31,409 bases of DNA from GH45 sp046704385 (GTDB taxonomy: Bacteria; Bacteroidota; Bacteroidia; Bacteroidales; SZUA-534), in the NCBI GenBank assembly GCA_046704385.1, contig JBJKSB010000080.1, positions 1-31,409 on the forward strand, given 5' to 3'. Shown one piece after another: positions 6,826 to 14,426 of the stretch; position 1 is the first letter of the stretch, and the number at the start of each line of letters is the position of its first letter. Below the pieces are notes generated by a model. That model made no database searches. It was given only the letters and a program-made list of their open reading frames with translations, and was not told where the DNA came from. The translations under genes and the position numbers were made by a program.

Positions 6826-8880
6826 TTAACAGGATCTGTAACCGTCCATATCAATAAAATCAACCTGATAGGTTTTCCCGTTGTTCAGCGTAATGTTTGC
6901 TCCCAGGGCCGAATAATTCGGGGTTACATCTAAAATTTCAATATTCTTTATAGGCGACAACTCATCGTTGGTCCATTCCTCATCATCCGTTTTATGAAGC
7001 AGTACGGTAATCATCAGCTCCATGGGCGGATTTTTTTGTACGCGCTTTTTGTGGGCATACAATACAGTGCTTTCATCCGCTTCAGCATTACGCCCTTTAT
7101 GAGTTAGGCTTTTTATATCATCCCATCCGTTATAGGTGATCAATGCCACTTTTCTGCCCGGAACTGAAGCTGTAATTACTTTTCTGTTTCCATCTTCGAA
7201 CTGATTCACAGTGGCTTTCTCTCCTTTTAAATGAGGCAAACCATAGGTTCCCAGGGTTAATTCATATTCAAAAGCCAAACGCGAACGGTCAACCCTGATA
7301 ATACCTCCGGGAATAATGATTTCGGCAAGGTCGATAATGTAACCTACTCCATTATTGGGTGGCTTTCGCATAATGGCCTGTCGGTAAATAACATCTTTAC
7401 GGACACCATTATACAGCATACTCTCGGATGTGGTGTACTCCAAATTCTTCTCTGAACTGTTTTGTAAAGCATGTCCGGTCAGGTAAAAATTTATATCATC
7501 TCCACGAACATCCCTGGGGTCGAGACTGCGGAAACTGTATTCCATTGAAGTTCCACCCTGCGGGTTATGGTCTTCCCATGGGAAGTGTGTATTATAAGCG
7601 AGTTTTGAATAATTGGGGTCGTTGTAATAAACTTTTCCCGGAATGATTTCAGAGGTTCCGGTTTTGCCATGATTCGTTAAAACAATACCCGGATTATTTA
7701 ATACCTCAACATTGGTTTCATTTCCCAGTGTTTCCCAGAATCCTTCATTTTCTTTAGCTGTCCAGAAAGGAGAATCATCAGGTAAAGCCAGAGCTATGAA
7801 TGGTATAAACATGATAAACGGACTTCCGGCGCAGCTGTAATTCTGAAGCATATATTCGGTGTGCCGGTAATAACCTAAGCTGGGGATGTCGTTTTGATAA
7901 AATTCTTCGCGGGTCAAAAACTGAAGCAGGGAGCCTGAACAAAGCCGGCGTGCCATTCCCGGATCTAATGGTGAACCGCCTTTCAGCATAAATGAAACAG
8001 GGAATCCGCCTGAAATCCAGGTACGGTAAGTTATACTCCTGGCCCACATATTTACATAACCATCGCGGCCAAAGAAATTCATGTAGGTTTTATATAATTC
8101 CTGTGCTGATTTCTCAATAGTAGCAGCAATTTCAGGATAAAATTCATCTCCAAAGGCACGGTTCCAAATAGTCAGATAAACAATAAACAAACTTATGGTG
8201 TAGTAATTATAAGTTTGTTCAAGATACCAGCCATTACCTGAATGATAGGAAGCCACCCATAATAAATGACCTTTTAAAACTTCATCATCAATAGCATACC
8301 CATGTTTTTTAAGGAACGACAGCGTAACAATATTAAAAATTCGCCAGTTGTTCTGCGTGGTACGGTGATGACCCCATTTTGAGATACACTCAACCATTTC
8401 GTCTTTTTGTTTATCGGTATAAGTGTCCCAAATAGTATCGGGCATTAACAACAACGTTTTAAACAAACCCCCAAATTCGCAGGTAAACTGGTAAGTTGAG
8501 TCTGGCAAATCTTCAGGTAACGGCAACGAATTAGCGTGACCCGGAGTAAAAGCATTATAAATATGCAGACTGTAATAGTCGCGAAGCTTAATGCCGTTAA
8601 TAGTTACCTCAGGATCAACATGGATAAGTGGCCCGGCAAGATTAAATGTTCTTTCCAGCGCTTCAAAATCAGCTGAACGATAACGCCATTCAGGGGCGTT
8701 GGGTTGGGGATAGGTTTTTCCCGGAACAATTGGGAAAGTTAAATGGGATTCCAACGAGTCGACATGCTTAAATGCTCGTTCCAGCACATATTTTGCACAT
8801 TCGATATAATGCTTTTTTGTCATCCCGGTGTACGGGCTTAACTCAAAATCAGGATTATTTACTTCAAAAACGTTTTGCAT
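6826..8880 (-). CDS. DUF2264-family protein (probable cytoplasmic alpha/alpha-barrel glycoside hydrolase)
   Basis: The 684-residue protein begins MQNVFEVNNPDFELSPYTGM and has no signal peptide. It has the hallmarks of DUF2264 as I know it: EALERTFNLAGPLI near 74-86, the NNWRIFNIV segment near 177-185, and the GNGWYLEQTYNYYTIS segment near 215-230. An alpha/alpha toroid should form the first 400 residues and a beta-sheet domain the rest. I recall DUF2264 proteins being placed in CAZy family GH154, with beta-glucuronidase activity reported; treat that as remembered. A cytoplasmic enzyme cutting glucuronosyl oligosaccharides would fit beside a xylanase, since glucuronoxylan carries (methyl)glucuronic acid, but this is inference. 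It converges with the cupin gene, with 30 bp between stops. Confidence 0.75.
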   Translation of the reverse strand: MQNVFEVNNPDFELSPYTGMTKKHYIECAKYVLERAFKHVDSLESHLTFPIVPGKTYPQPNAPEWRYRSADFEALERTFNLAGPLIHVDPEVTINGIKLRDYYSLHIYNAFTPGHANSLPLPEDLPDSTYQFTCEFGGLFKTLLLMPDTIWDTYTDKQKDEMVECISKWGHHRTTQNNWRIFNIVTLSFLKKHGYAIDDEVLKGHLLWVASYHSGNGWYLEQTYNYYTISLFIVYLTIWNRAFGDEFYPEIAATIEKSAQELYKTYMNFFGRDGYVNMWARSITYRTWISGGFPVSFMLKGGSPLDPGMARRLCSGSLLQFLTREEFYQNDIPSLGYYRHTEYMLQNYSCAGSPFIMFIPFIALALPDDSPFWTAKENEGFWETLGNETNVEVLNNPGIVLTNHGKTGTSEIIPGKVYYNDPNYSKLAYNTHFPWEDHNPQGGTSMEYSFRSLDPRDVRGDDINFYLTGHALQNSSEKNLEYTTSESMLYNGVRKDVIYRQAIMRKPPNNGVGYIIDLAEIIIPGGIIRVDRSRLAFEYELTLGTYGLPHLKGEKATVNQFEDGNRKVITASVPGRKVALITYNGWDDIKSLTHKGRNAEADESTVLYAHKKRVQKNPPMELMITVLLHKTDDEEWTNDELSPIKNIEILDVTPNYSALGANITLNNGKTYQVDFIDMDGYRSC

Positions 8881-9206
8881 AGAAATTATGTTGTTGATAA
8901 ATTAATTCATAGTACACTGTTTGTTTTACTCCAGCAGAAATTAAAACAAATGCACCTTACACTCCGGTTGCAAAGTAATGAAGTTTAACGCAAAAAATGG
9001 GGTAAATTTCCGGCAATTGTGGGTCACAAAAAAGTACACCCAAAGTCTATGGGTAAATTATTGCATAAAAGGGCTACAAATATTTAAAAATATAGCTTTC
9101 ATGGTGTGAATGTGGGATTGGAAGTAAGCTGTTTCAGTAGTAGTATCGCGCCACAGATACACTGATTTTTAATTTTAGATTTTAGAATCCGTGGTTAAAA
9201 TATTGA
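8881..9206. other. Intergenic region with short TGGGT/ACCCA repeats and a CCACAGAT palindrome
   Basis: This 326-bp gap holds the upstream region of the DUF2264 gene and the downstream region of the beta-barrel gene. I see no open frame of substance. Three half-sites, TGGGT (9020-9024), ACCCA (9038-9042) and TGGGT (9050-9054), form two overlapping inverted pairs. The direct repeat GGGTAAATT occurs near 9001-9009 and 9051-9059. No clear -7 box for the DUF2264 gene was found. Confidence 0.5.
9151..9194. repeat. Imperfect palindrome of the CCACAGAT type
   Basis: The segment begins CCACAGATACACTGATTTTT and ends AGAATCCGTGG, an imperfect inverted repeat. Elements of the form CCACAGAT...ATCTGTGG are scattered through many Bacteroidota genomes; I infer membership from resemblance only. 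Confidence 0.35.
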
Positions 9207-10091
9207 CTACAAATTAATCCTTAATCCTATTGATAAATCTAACCTCGATAAGCCTTCATAATTCTTCTGATCGAGTTTTATAGTTTCAGTTATGCCTCCC
9301 TTTGTTAAATCGTACTGCATTAAAGTAGCATCTAAACAGGATATCTGAAAACCAATAGCAAAATTATCAGTAATACCTATATCATAACCTATATCCCAAC
9401 ATAATCCTATTGTACTTCCTTTAAATAACAAACTCGAAATTGCTACAGCATCGTCAGTATAACCCATATATCCCAAGCCAACAGCCATTATAAAACTGTT
9501 TCTTTTGTTTTTGTCTAAAAAGCGGGTACTAAATAATGGCCCAACAAAACTGGTGGAAACATCATCACTTAATTTTCCGTATTGGACGGTGCCATCCGGT
9601 AAAGTTGCGTATACATTTACTATTTCGCCCGATGACCTGAACATTAAATATTTAAAACCAATACCCAACTGCTCAGTAAAATAGTAAGCTATATCACCAC
9701 TGTAGTGATACCCTGATTTTAAACCTTTATAATAACTTTCAAAATCCTTTGGAATATCCGAGCTGAGTCTGGCAAGAATGTAGCTATATCCTCCATTTAC
9801 CGCAATTCTAAAATGTGGATAATCTTCGCTCTCTAAAATTTTATCGGCAGGTACTTCAACCGTCTGATAAAAATTAGTCTGTTGAAATTTGACTTGGGCA
9901 ATGGGCATAAGTGTATTTCGAATCTCGTCCTCATGTTTATAGGTAAAATAAATATATTGCCCCTTTACTTTCGCTATTTTACAATTCAGGGAGTCTCCTT
10001 TGCTTGTAACTATCAGATCCTGTGCCTTAAGTGTATATGAAAATAATAAACCGGCTAAAAGTATCAGATGTTTTATTTTAATCGATTTCAT
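9207..10091 (-). CDS. Outer-membrane beta-barrel protein of unknown function
   Basis: This 294-residue protein has a signal peptide (MKSIKIKHLILLAGLLFSYT, ending LKAQ). A short N-terminal domain follows, opening DLIVTSKGDSLNCKIAKVKG, of a kind frequent in Bacteroidota envelope proteins. The rest alternates hydrophobic and polar residues with many Gly, Tyr and Phe (IAVNGGYSYILARL, GIGFKYLMF, FIMAVGLGYMGYT) and ends RLDLSIGLRINL, which fits an 8-10 strand porin-like barrel inserted by BAM. It starts 16 bp after the stop of the DUF2846-like fragment, so it is probably co-transcribed with the lipoprotein. No enzymatic motif is visible. Confidence 0.75.
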   Translation of the reverse strand: MKSIKIKHLILLAGLLFSYTLKAQDLIVTSKGDSLNCKIAKVKGQYIYFTYKHEDEIRNTLMPIAQVKFQQTNFYQTVEVPADKILESEDYPHFRIAVNGGYSYILARLSSDIPKDFESYYKGLKSGYHYSGDIAYYFTEQLGIGFKYLMFRSSGEIVNVYATLPDGTVQYGKLSDDVSTSFVGPLFSTRFLDKNKRNSFIMAVGLGYMGYTDDAVAISSLLFKGSTIGLCWDIGYDIGITDNFAIGFQISCLDATLMQYDLTKGGITETIKLDQKNYEGLSRLDLSIGLRINL

Positions 10092-10107
10092 TAGTTTACG
10101 GTTTTGG

Positions 10108-10623
10108 TTAATTTCCTCTTCGTTTTATACTCTCTATTTTTGAACGGGGAATAAAAGTTTTGATTTCCCTGTCGTTTTGGAATATTGTAATAAAAACATT
10201 CTCGCTGTCTTCGTTAGTTATCAGGCATTCCTTATCTCTTCCATCTTTCATAGTGATTATATCCCGTTGATTGGCCCTGTTAACCTTAACGGTTTGGTAT
10301 TCTAACCTTCCGGTTTCATCATCAACCCTGTCAAGTTTCGGATGCCCCACAAATGCACCCATAGAAACGCCACAACGAATATAATATGCCCTACCAAATT
10401 CAATATCTATAGGTATTTCAACCTTTATTTCAGTTCTTGCCCAAATGGTATTTAATCCATCTTTCCTGACTTTAATTGCTTTTTTAAATTTATTTACTAC
10501 TCTGCATAAAGTCGTGTCACCTAAATGCAAGTCATAACTTACCAACGGCCCTATTCCGGAAGGTCTGTAAATATATAAAATGGCATAGTCAGCATTAATT
10601 AATGAACTATCTACGGTAACCAC
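10108..10623 (-). CDS. DUF2846-like C-terminal part of an interrupted lipoprotein gene
   Basis: Read from GTG at 10623 this gives 171 residues with no signal peptide. The segments YAILYIYRPSGIGPLVSYDL, HLGDTTLCRV and YYIRCGVSMGAFVG near residues 13-105 resemble DUF2846, a beta-sandwich domain of exported lipoproteins. Without an export signal a protein starting here would be misplaced. The frame stays open upstream to 10671 (ITAKILKVENLENCQP), up to a TGA that is the stop of the upstream lipoprotein in the very same frame. I therefore read this as the second half of one 294-codon gene, broken by a nonsense codon or sequence error; the GTG is unlikely to be a natural start. Confidence 0.6.
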   Translation of the reverse strand: MVTVDSSLINADYAILYIYRPSGIGPLVSYDLHLGDTTLCRVVNKFKKAIKVRKDGLNTIWARTEIKVEIPIDIEFGRAYYIRCGVSMGAFVGHPKLDRVDDETGRLEYQTVKVNRANQRDIITMKDGRDKECLITNEDSENVFITIFQNDREIKTFIPRSKIESIKRRGN

Positions 10624-10671
10624 CGGTTGGCAGTTTTCCAGGTTTTCAACCTTGAGAATTTTGGCTGTAAT

Positions 10672-10992
10672 TCAATCACACTGGCTGCCGAAAGCGCTTG
10701 GTGGAATATGTTCAACTATTTTAAGAGCGTTGCCACCCGCCTTGCGTGCTTCCAATTTAGCTTTTTCTATTACTACATCCCAACCACAATTGGTCGAAAA
10801 ACCTGTATCTCCTATCTTCACGGTACCCAGCTCTTCAGAATTTACCGGATAAGCATCGTCGATACCAAATACCCTTACATCCTCCTGGTAATCAAGAGGA
10901 GCATAATTTTTACTTATTGTTGTTGAGATTTTAGGTGCACATGAACTCAATATGAGGGTAACACCAGCTAAGTACCATATAATTTTCTTCAT
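10672..10992 (-). CDS. Lipoprotein, N-terminal part of an interrupted gene
   Basis: This 106-codon frame has a lipoprotein signal (MKKIIWYLAGVTLILSSC), with lipobox LSSC and acylated Cys18. A small domain follows (about residues 34-106: VRVFGIDDAYPVNSEELGTV, CGWDVVIEKAKLEARKAGGN, ALKIVEHIPPSAFGSQCD). The frame ends in TGA at 10674-10672, immediately followed in frame by ITAKILKVEN, which looks like the missing last strand, and then by the DUF2846-like part. A CGA (Arg) to TGA transition would account for the stop. The intact product would be an envelope lipoprotein paired with the downstream beta-barrel protein. The 106-residue form may still be made and anchored. Confidence 0.7.
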   Translation of the reverse strand: MKKIIWYLAGVTLILSSCAPKISTTISKNYAPLDYQEDVRVFGIDDAYPVNSEELGTVKIGDTGFSTNCGWDVVIEKAKLEARKAGGNALKIVEHIPPSAFGSQCD

Positions 10993-11394
10993 ATTGTATA
11001 GATTGTTGTTAAGAATTAAATTCGGTTCTCCAGAGTTCTACCAAAATGTAAACATAATAAAATAAATTTAACATAACGTGGAAAAATGACATTTCGTAAT
11101 GATATCACGGCTATGCTTTAATGATATTTTAAGTTATAAGGTTTAATGACTGTTCTTTAGCTTACTTAGATTTTTTTCCATGGCCATTGTTTATTCCCTA
11201 ATTCTGCAAGTCATCGGATCTTGTTGATTTATAAGTAATTCAGCCCATTCTTTTGATACTTTCATTTTAGTTATTATCCGATGACTATAAACCAATTATG
11301 AAAGAGACCTGCGGATTTTAGGTTTATTCCTGAAGTTAACCGCCTTAGCCACATTTTTATTACATTTACCCGATTCTTAAAATAAGCCAGGCAT
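10993..11394. other. Intergenic region between divergent lipoprotein and ModF-like genes
   Basis: This 402-bp, AT-rich gap separates two divergently transcribed genes and should hold both promoters. TACATTTA at 11371-11378 (7 of 8 to TAnnTTTG) could serve the ModF-like gene, and TACATTTT on the minus strand near 11043-11050 the lipoprotein gene. It contains one 10-bp inverted repeat, listed separately. I see no coding frame or RNA gene. Confidence 0.5.
11210..11285. repeat. 10-bp perfect inverted repeat with 56-nt spacer
   Basis: GTCATCGGAT at 11210-11219 and its exact reverse complement ATCCGATGAC at 11276-11285 flank 56 nt. It may be a folded leader, a regulator site pair or the ends of a tiny decayed element. 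No flanking target duplication was recognised. Confidence 0.5.
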
Positions 11395-12654
11395 ATGACA
11401 ATCTTCAAACATATAGCCCTTAACGGACAACCTTTATCCATGTCGTCCTCTTTTATTCAGGATATTCTTGAGGGTAAAAACATGGAACATTTTAAGGATC
11501 TGGCGGGTAAAAAAGGAGCCATATTTTCAAATATGACCCTGGCACAGTTTATGGCGGAAGAAGAACAACATGAGGTTTATGACCTTACTTCCGACACGCA
11601 TCGTAGCATCAGAACATACTCAAGTGGCGAACAGAAAAAAGCATTGTTAACTTACCTTCTCAATAAAAAACCCGAATTTCTGATTGTGGATAACCCTTTT
11701 GATGCCCTCGATGCCGAATCAGTAGCCTCAATAGAAGAACGTTTAATTGAACTTTCAAAACAAATGCCTATAATACAGGTATATAAACGAAAAAACGATT
11801 TACTTCCCTTTATAACACACGGTTTACGTATTGAAGCGGATAAAATAGTTTATTCTGATACTATTGATGCTTTTCTTGAAAAATATCATCCTCAACAAGA
11901 ATTTGTTTTTGAAGGATCAATACCCCCTCCTGTTGAACACTACAACGAATTTGACGGAAACCTGGTGGAGTTTGTAAATGTAAATGTTAACTACCACGAT
12001 CGGCAAATATTACAAAATATAAACTGGTGTATAAAACCGGGGGAGTTTTGGCAACTTACCGGCCCCAACGGTTCGGGCAAAACCACCATGCTAACCATGA
12101 TAAATGGCGACAATCCCAAGGCCTTTGGCCAGGAAATTTACATTTTTGGAAAAAGAAAAGGTTCCGGAGAATCGGTTTGGGACATTAAAAAAAGGGTGGG
12201 TTATTTTACCCCCGCCATGATGGATCTGTTTAAGCATCGTCATACCGCTGAACAAATGGTAATTTCGGGCCTGGTCGATTCCATTGGTTTGTACCATAAG
12301 GCTACCGAAATGCAAATGCACCTGGCTGAACAATGGTTGAAATTGATTGGAGTTTACGATAAACGACATCGTCCATACATTGAACTGTCGCAAGTACAGC
12401 AACGCATGGTTCTTATGGCACGAGCCATAATTAAACACCCGCCATTGCTTATTCTAGATGAACCTTCGAACGGCCTCGACGATTACAGCGCAAAATTGCT
12501 TTCGACCCTGATTAATAAAATGGCTGCAGAAAGCACAACGGCTGTTTTATACGTTTCACATCGGTTGGAACCCGATTTACAACCCCAATATATATTTAAA
12601 CTTATCCCCACAAGTCGTGGCTCAGTGGGTAAGGTAATCCAATCGAAGAGCTAA
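11395..12654 (+). CDS. ModF-like protein with two fused ABC ATPase domains, first half degenerate
   Basis: This 419-residue protein is built like ModF, a soluble double ABC ATPase without membrane segments. The second half (about 185-405) is complete: Walker A GPNGSGKTT (223-231), a divergent signature LSQVQQR (331-337), Walker B LLILDEP (351-357) and an H-loop SHR (388-390). Segments such as VDSIGLY and AIIKHPPLLILDEP match what I know of ModF. The first half (1-165) begins after the place where a Walker A should be. It keeps a signature (YSSGEQKK, 75-82) and a Walker B-like FLIVDNPFDALD in which the catalytic Glu is Asn. No molybdate permease or binding protein is nearby. The role, in metal handling or regulation, is not known. 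Confidence 0.8.
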   Translation: MTIFKHIALNGQPLSMSSSFIQDILEGKNMEHFKDLAGKKGAIFSNMTLAQFMAEEEQHEVYDLTSDTHRSIRTYSSGEQKKALLTYLLNKKPEFLIVDNPFDALDAESVASIEERLIELSKQMPIIQVYKRKNDLLPFITHGLRIEADKIVYSDTIDAFLEKYHPQQEFVFEGSIPPPVEHYNEFDGNLVEFVNVNVNYHDRQILQNINWCIKPGEFWQLTGPNGSGKTTMLTMINGDNPKAFGQEIYIFGKRKGSGESVWDIKKRVGYFTPAMMDLFKHRHTAEQMVISGLVDSIGLYHKATEMQMHLAEQWLKLIGVYDKRHRPYIELSQVQQRMVLMARAIIKHPPLLILDEPSNGLDDYSAKLLSTLINKMAAESTTAVLYVSHRLEPDLQPQYIFKLIPTSRGSVGKVIQSKS

Positions 12655-12985
12655 TACTGAAACTTAGGGAAGCTTTTTCAATATGGAATTATTCATTTTG
12701 AATTCCATTCCCTTAAAGTGGCTCAGCCTGTACGCGGTTCCATTTATGCATTAAGGGGTGTGCAATGGGAAGATTGCATTAAACTTATTGACATTTTCCT
12801 GAATAACTATACTTACAGGTTTGTTTTTTGTTGTTTGTAAGTTTTCTTAAGTCATGATATAGGGTTTCCTTTCAATTAAGGGTCTTATTATCAATATTAG
12901 ATCCTATATTAATTCTATTACATTACCATGATTTTTATAGTCAAATTTTGAATCTTTTATACATACACCTTAAAACCTTTGTCAT
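12655..12985. other. Intergenic region with a hairpin downstream of the ModF-like gene
   Basis: This 331-bp gap lies between two plus-strand genes. Near its start is a hairpin (separate entry). The 8-mer TGCATTAA occurs at about 12747 and 12774. Short open stretches near 12710-12790 are broken by stops and resemble no family I know. The upstream region of the hydrolase gene is AT-rich with no confident -7 box. Confidence 0.45.
12667..12712 (+). terminator. Hairpin after the ModF-like gene, possible terminator
   Basis: The perfect 8-bp arms ATGGAATT (12683-12690) and AATTCCAT (12701-12708) enclose a 10-nt loop, and an outer GGGAA (12667-12671) can pair with TTCCC (12708-12712). It lies 12 bp after the stop. 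No T-run follows, so termination is uncertain and a 3'-end stabilising role is equally possible. Confidence 0.35.
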
Positions 12986-14245
12986 ATGAAACTCAAATTT
13001 ACATTGCCAATGTTGATTTTTGCACTCACTGTATTAACCTCAAAAGCACAAAGCAATTCTCAACAAAAAATATTTTCAGAAACTTCCTATGTAACAGCCC
13101 TTAAAGATACCCTGCAGGCCATTTCTTCACGGACTGATAATTTTTTATTTAAATTAAGTTGTGAGTCAATGCTTAAGGTAATTAATGCCAAAACAACCCT
13201 GAGCAGCCTGGAAATTCAATGGCTTGAATCGACTTATATTGAATTTATTGATGATGAATCTGCAGCAAATCCACGTGAATTACAAAGTTACCTCGATAGA
13301 AAGCGATCTTTTGTATTGGCCTGGCAATCGCCAACCGACGGGCAAATTTCCTTCTCCCAGTTAAAAGTACCCATAAATTGGGATGAAAATAAAAAATATC
13401 CATTGTACGTACAATTGCATGGTTTATGGGATGTAGCTGACGATGCTATAAACTATATGACCTATCCTTTCATCAACGGCCCTTCAGAGACATTTGCCTT
13501 TGAAGATGGCTATTTATTGTCACCCTGGGGGCGTGGAAATTTCTGGTACGAAGGCATTTCCGAAACAGATATCTGGGAATGCATCAATGAACTGGAAAAA
13601 ATTGTTACCATTGATCCTGGTCGCAAATTTTTGTGTGGCCATTCTATGGGTGGTTACGGAGCCTGGAGAATTGGTCAAAAATCAACAGAGGTATGGGCCG
13701 GATTGGGAATTCATTCCGGGGCGCTATGGTATAATAATTACAGCTATGTAAATACTGATGTAGCCCACAATTTACGTAATACTCCGGTTTACTTTGTTTG
13801 TGGCACTTCCGATGCCCTTTTAAGCATAAACCAACAAGCCTATAGTTTTTTGCAGCAAGCTGGCAATAATAATATTGAATTTGTAACATTTACTGGAGGT
13901 CATGACTATCGTGATGAAGATGTTGAAGGTATGTATCTGTGGCTTAAAGAGCAGGAACCTTTAACTATTAAATCGAATGAATTTTCTGATTTAAGTGGAT
14001 TCAGCATTTCGCCAAATCCATTTAATACAACTACCACCATCAGTTTTACAATTTCAGAAAAAACGGATGTTGCTGTCGATATTTATAATTGTTTGGGGCA
14101 AAACGTATGCAAACTGGTACACGCTGAATTAAAACCGGCATCGTATAAATATACCTGGAAACCCGAAAGCCTTCCCGTAGGAATATACTATTGTACAGTG
14201 CAGGCAAACAACAATCTGAATTGCAAAAAACTTGTATTCAAATAA
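12986..14245 (+). CDS. T9SS-exported alpha/beta hydrolase (esterase-like)
   Basis: This 419-residue protein has a signal peptide (MKLKFTLPMLIFALTVLTSK, ending AQ), a helical N-terminal stretch (about 25-105), and an alpha/beta hydrolase domain (about 108-325). A type A Por sorting domain closes it (about 338-419, ISPNPFNTTTTISF ... LNCKKLVFK). The nucleophile elbow is GHSMGGYG with S220; the likely acid is D276 in CGTSDALLS and the likely base H306 in FTGGHDY. LYVQLHG near 140-146 supplies the oxyanion strand. This arrangement suits polysaccharide or feruloyl esterases and prolyl-oligopeptidase-like hydrolases; the substrate is not readable. It would act at the cell surface or outside the cell, possibly on plant material like the xylanase, but the genes are 6.7 kb apart. 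Confidence 0.85.
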   Translation: MKLKFTLPMLIFALTVLTSKAQSNSQQKIFSETSYVTALKDTLQAISSRTDNFLFKLSCESMLKVINAKTTLSSLEIQWLESTYIEFIDDESAANPRELQSYLDRKRSFVLAWQSPTDGQISFSQLKVPINWDENKKYPLYVQLHGLWDVADDAINYMTYPFINGPSETFAFEDGYLLSPWGRGNFWYEGISETDIWECINELEKIVTIDPGRKFLCGHSMGGYGAWRIGQKSTEVWAGLGIHSGALWYNNYSYVNTDVAHNLRNTPVYFVCGTSDALLSINQQAYSFLQQAGNNNIEFVTFTGGHDYRDEDVEGMYLWLKEQEPLTIKSNEFSDLSGFSISPNPFNTTTTISFTISEKTDVAVDIYNCLGQNVCKLVHAELKPASYKYTWKPESLPVGIYYCTVQANNNLNCKKLVFK

Positions 14246-14426
14246 TTATGTCATGTCTTTTTACCAAAAAACTAAAACTGGTAAGCGTTTGTTATTCGTA
14301 TAAAATCGTTTTAGTCTGAAAAATGCATAATTATACACCGGAAATTCAAACCGTTTATCGGTTATAATTGTTATCTGTTTAACAATCCAAACTTTTTATG
14401 TATTTTTCGATGCTAAATTTAAGAGC

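Noticed and set aside
7778..8047. Open frame of 89 codons inside the DUF2264 gene
   Set aside because: It is a shadow on the same strand in another frame of a well-supported gene, with no family resemblance and no start context.
10672..10674. TGA as a selenocysteine or reassigned codon
   Set aside because: TGA serves as a normal stop elsewhere in the window (mntA ends with TGA at 27297-27295), there is no redox-type family match around the codon, and no SECIS-like hairpin was recognised.
12710..12800. Possible gene remnant after the ModF-like gene
   Set aside because: Frames are short and broken by stops, and no family is recognisable.
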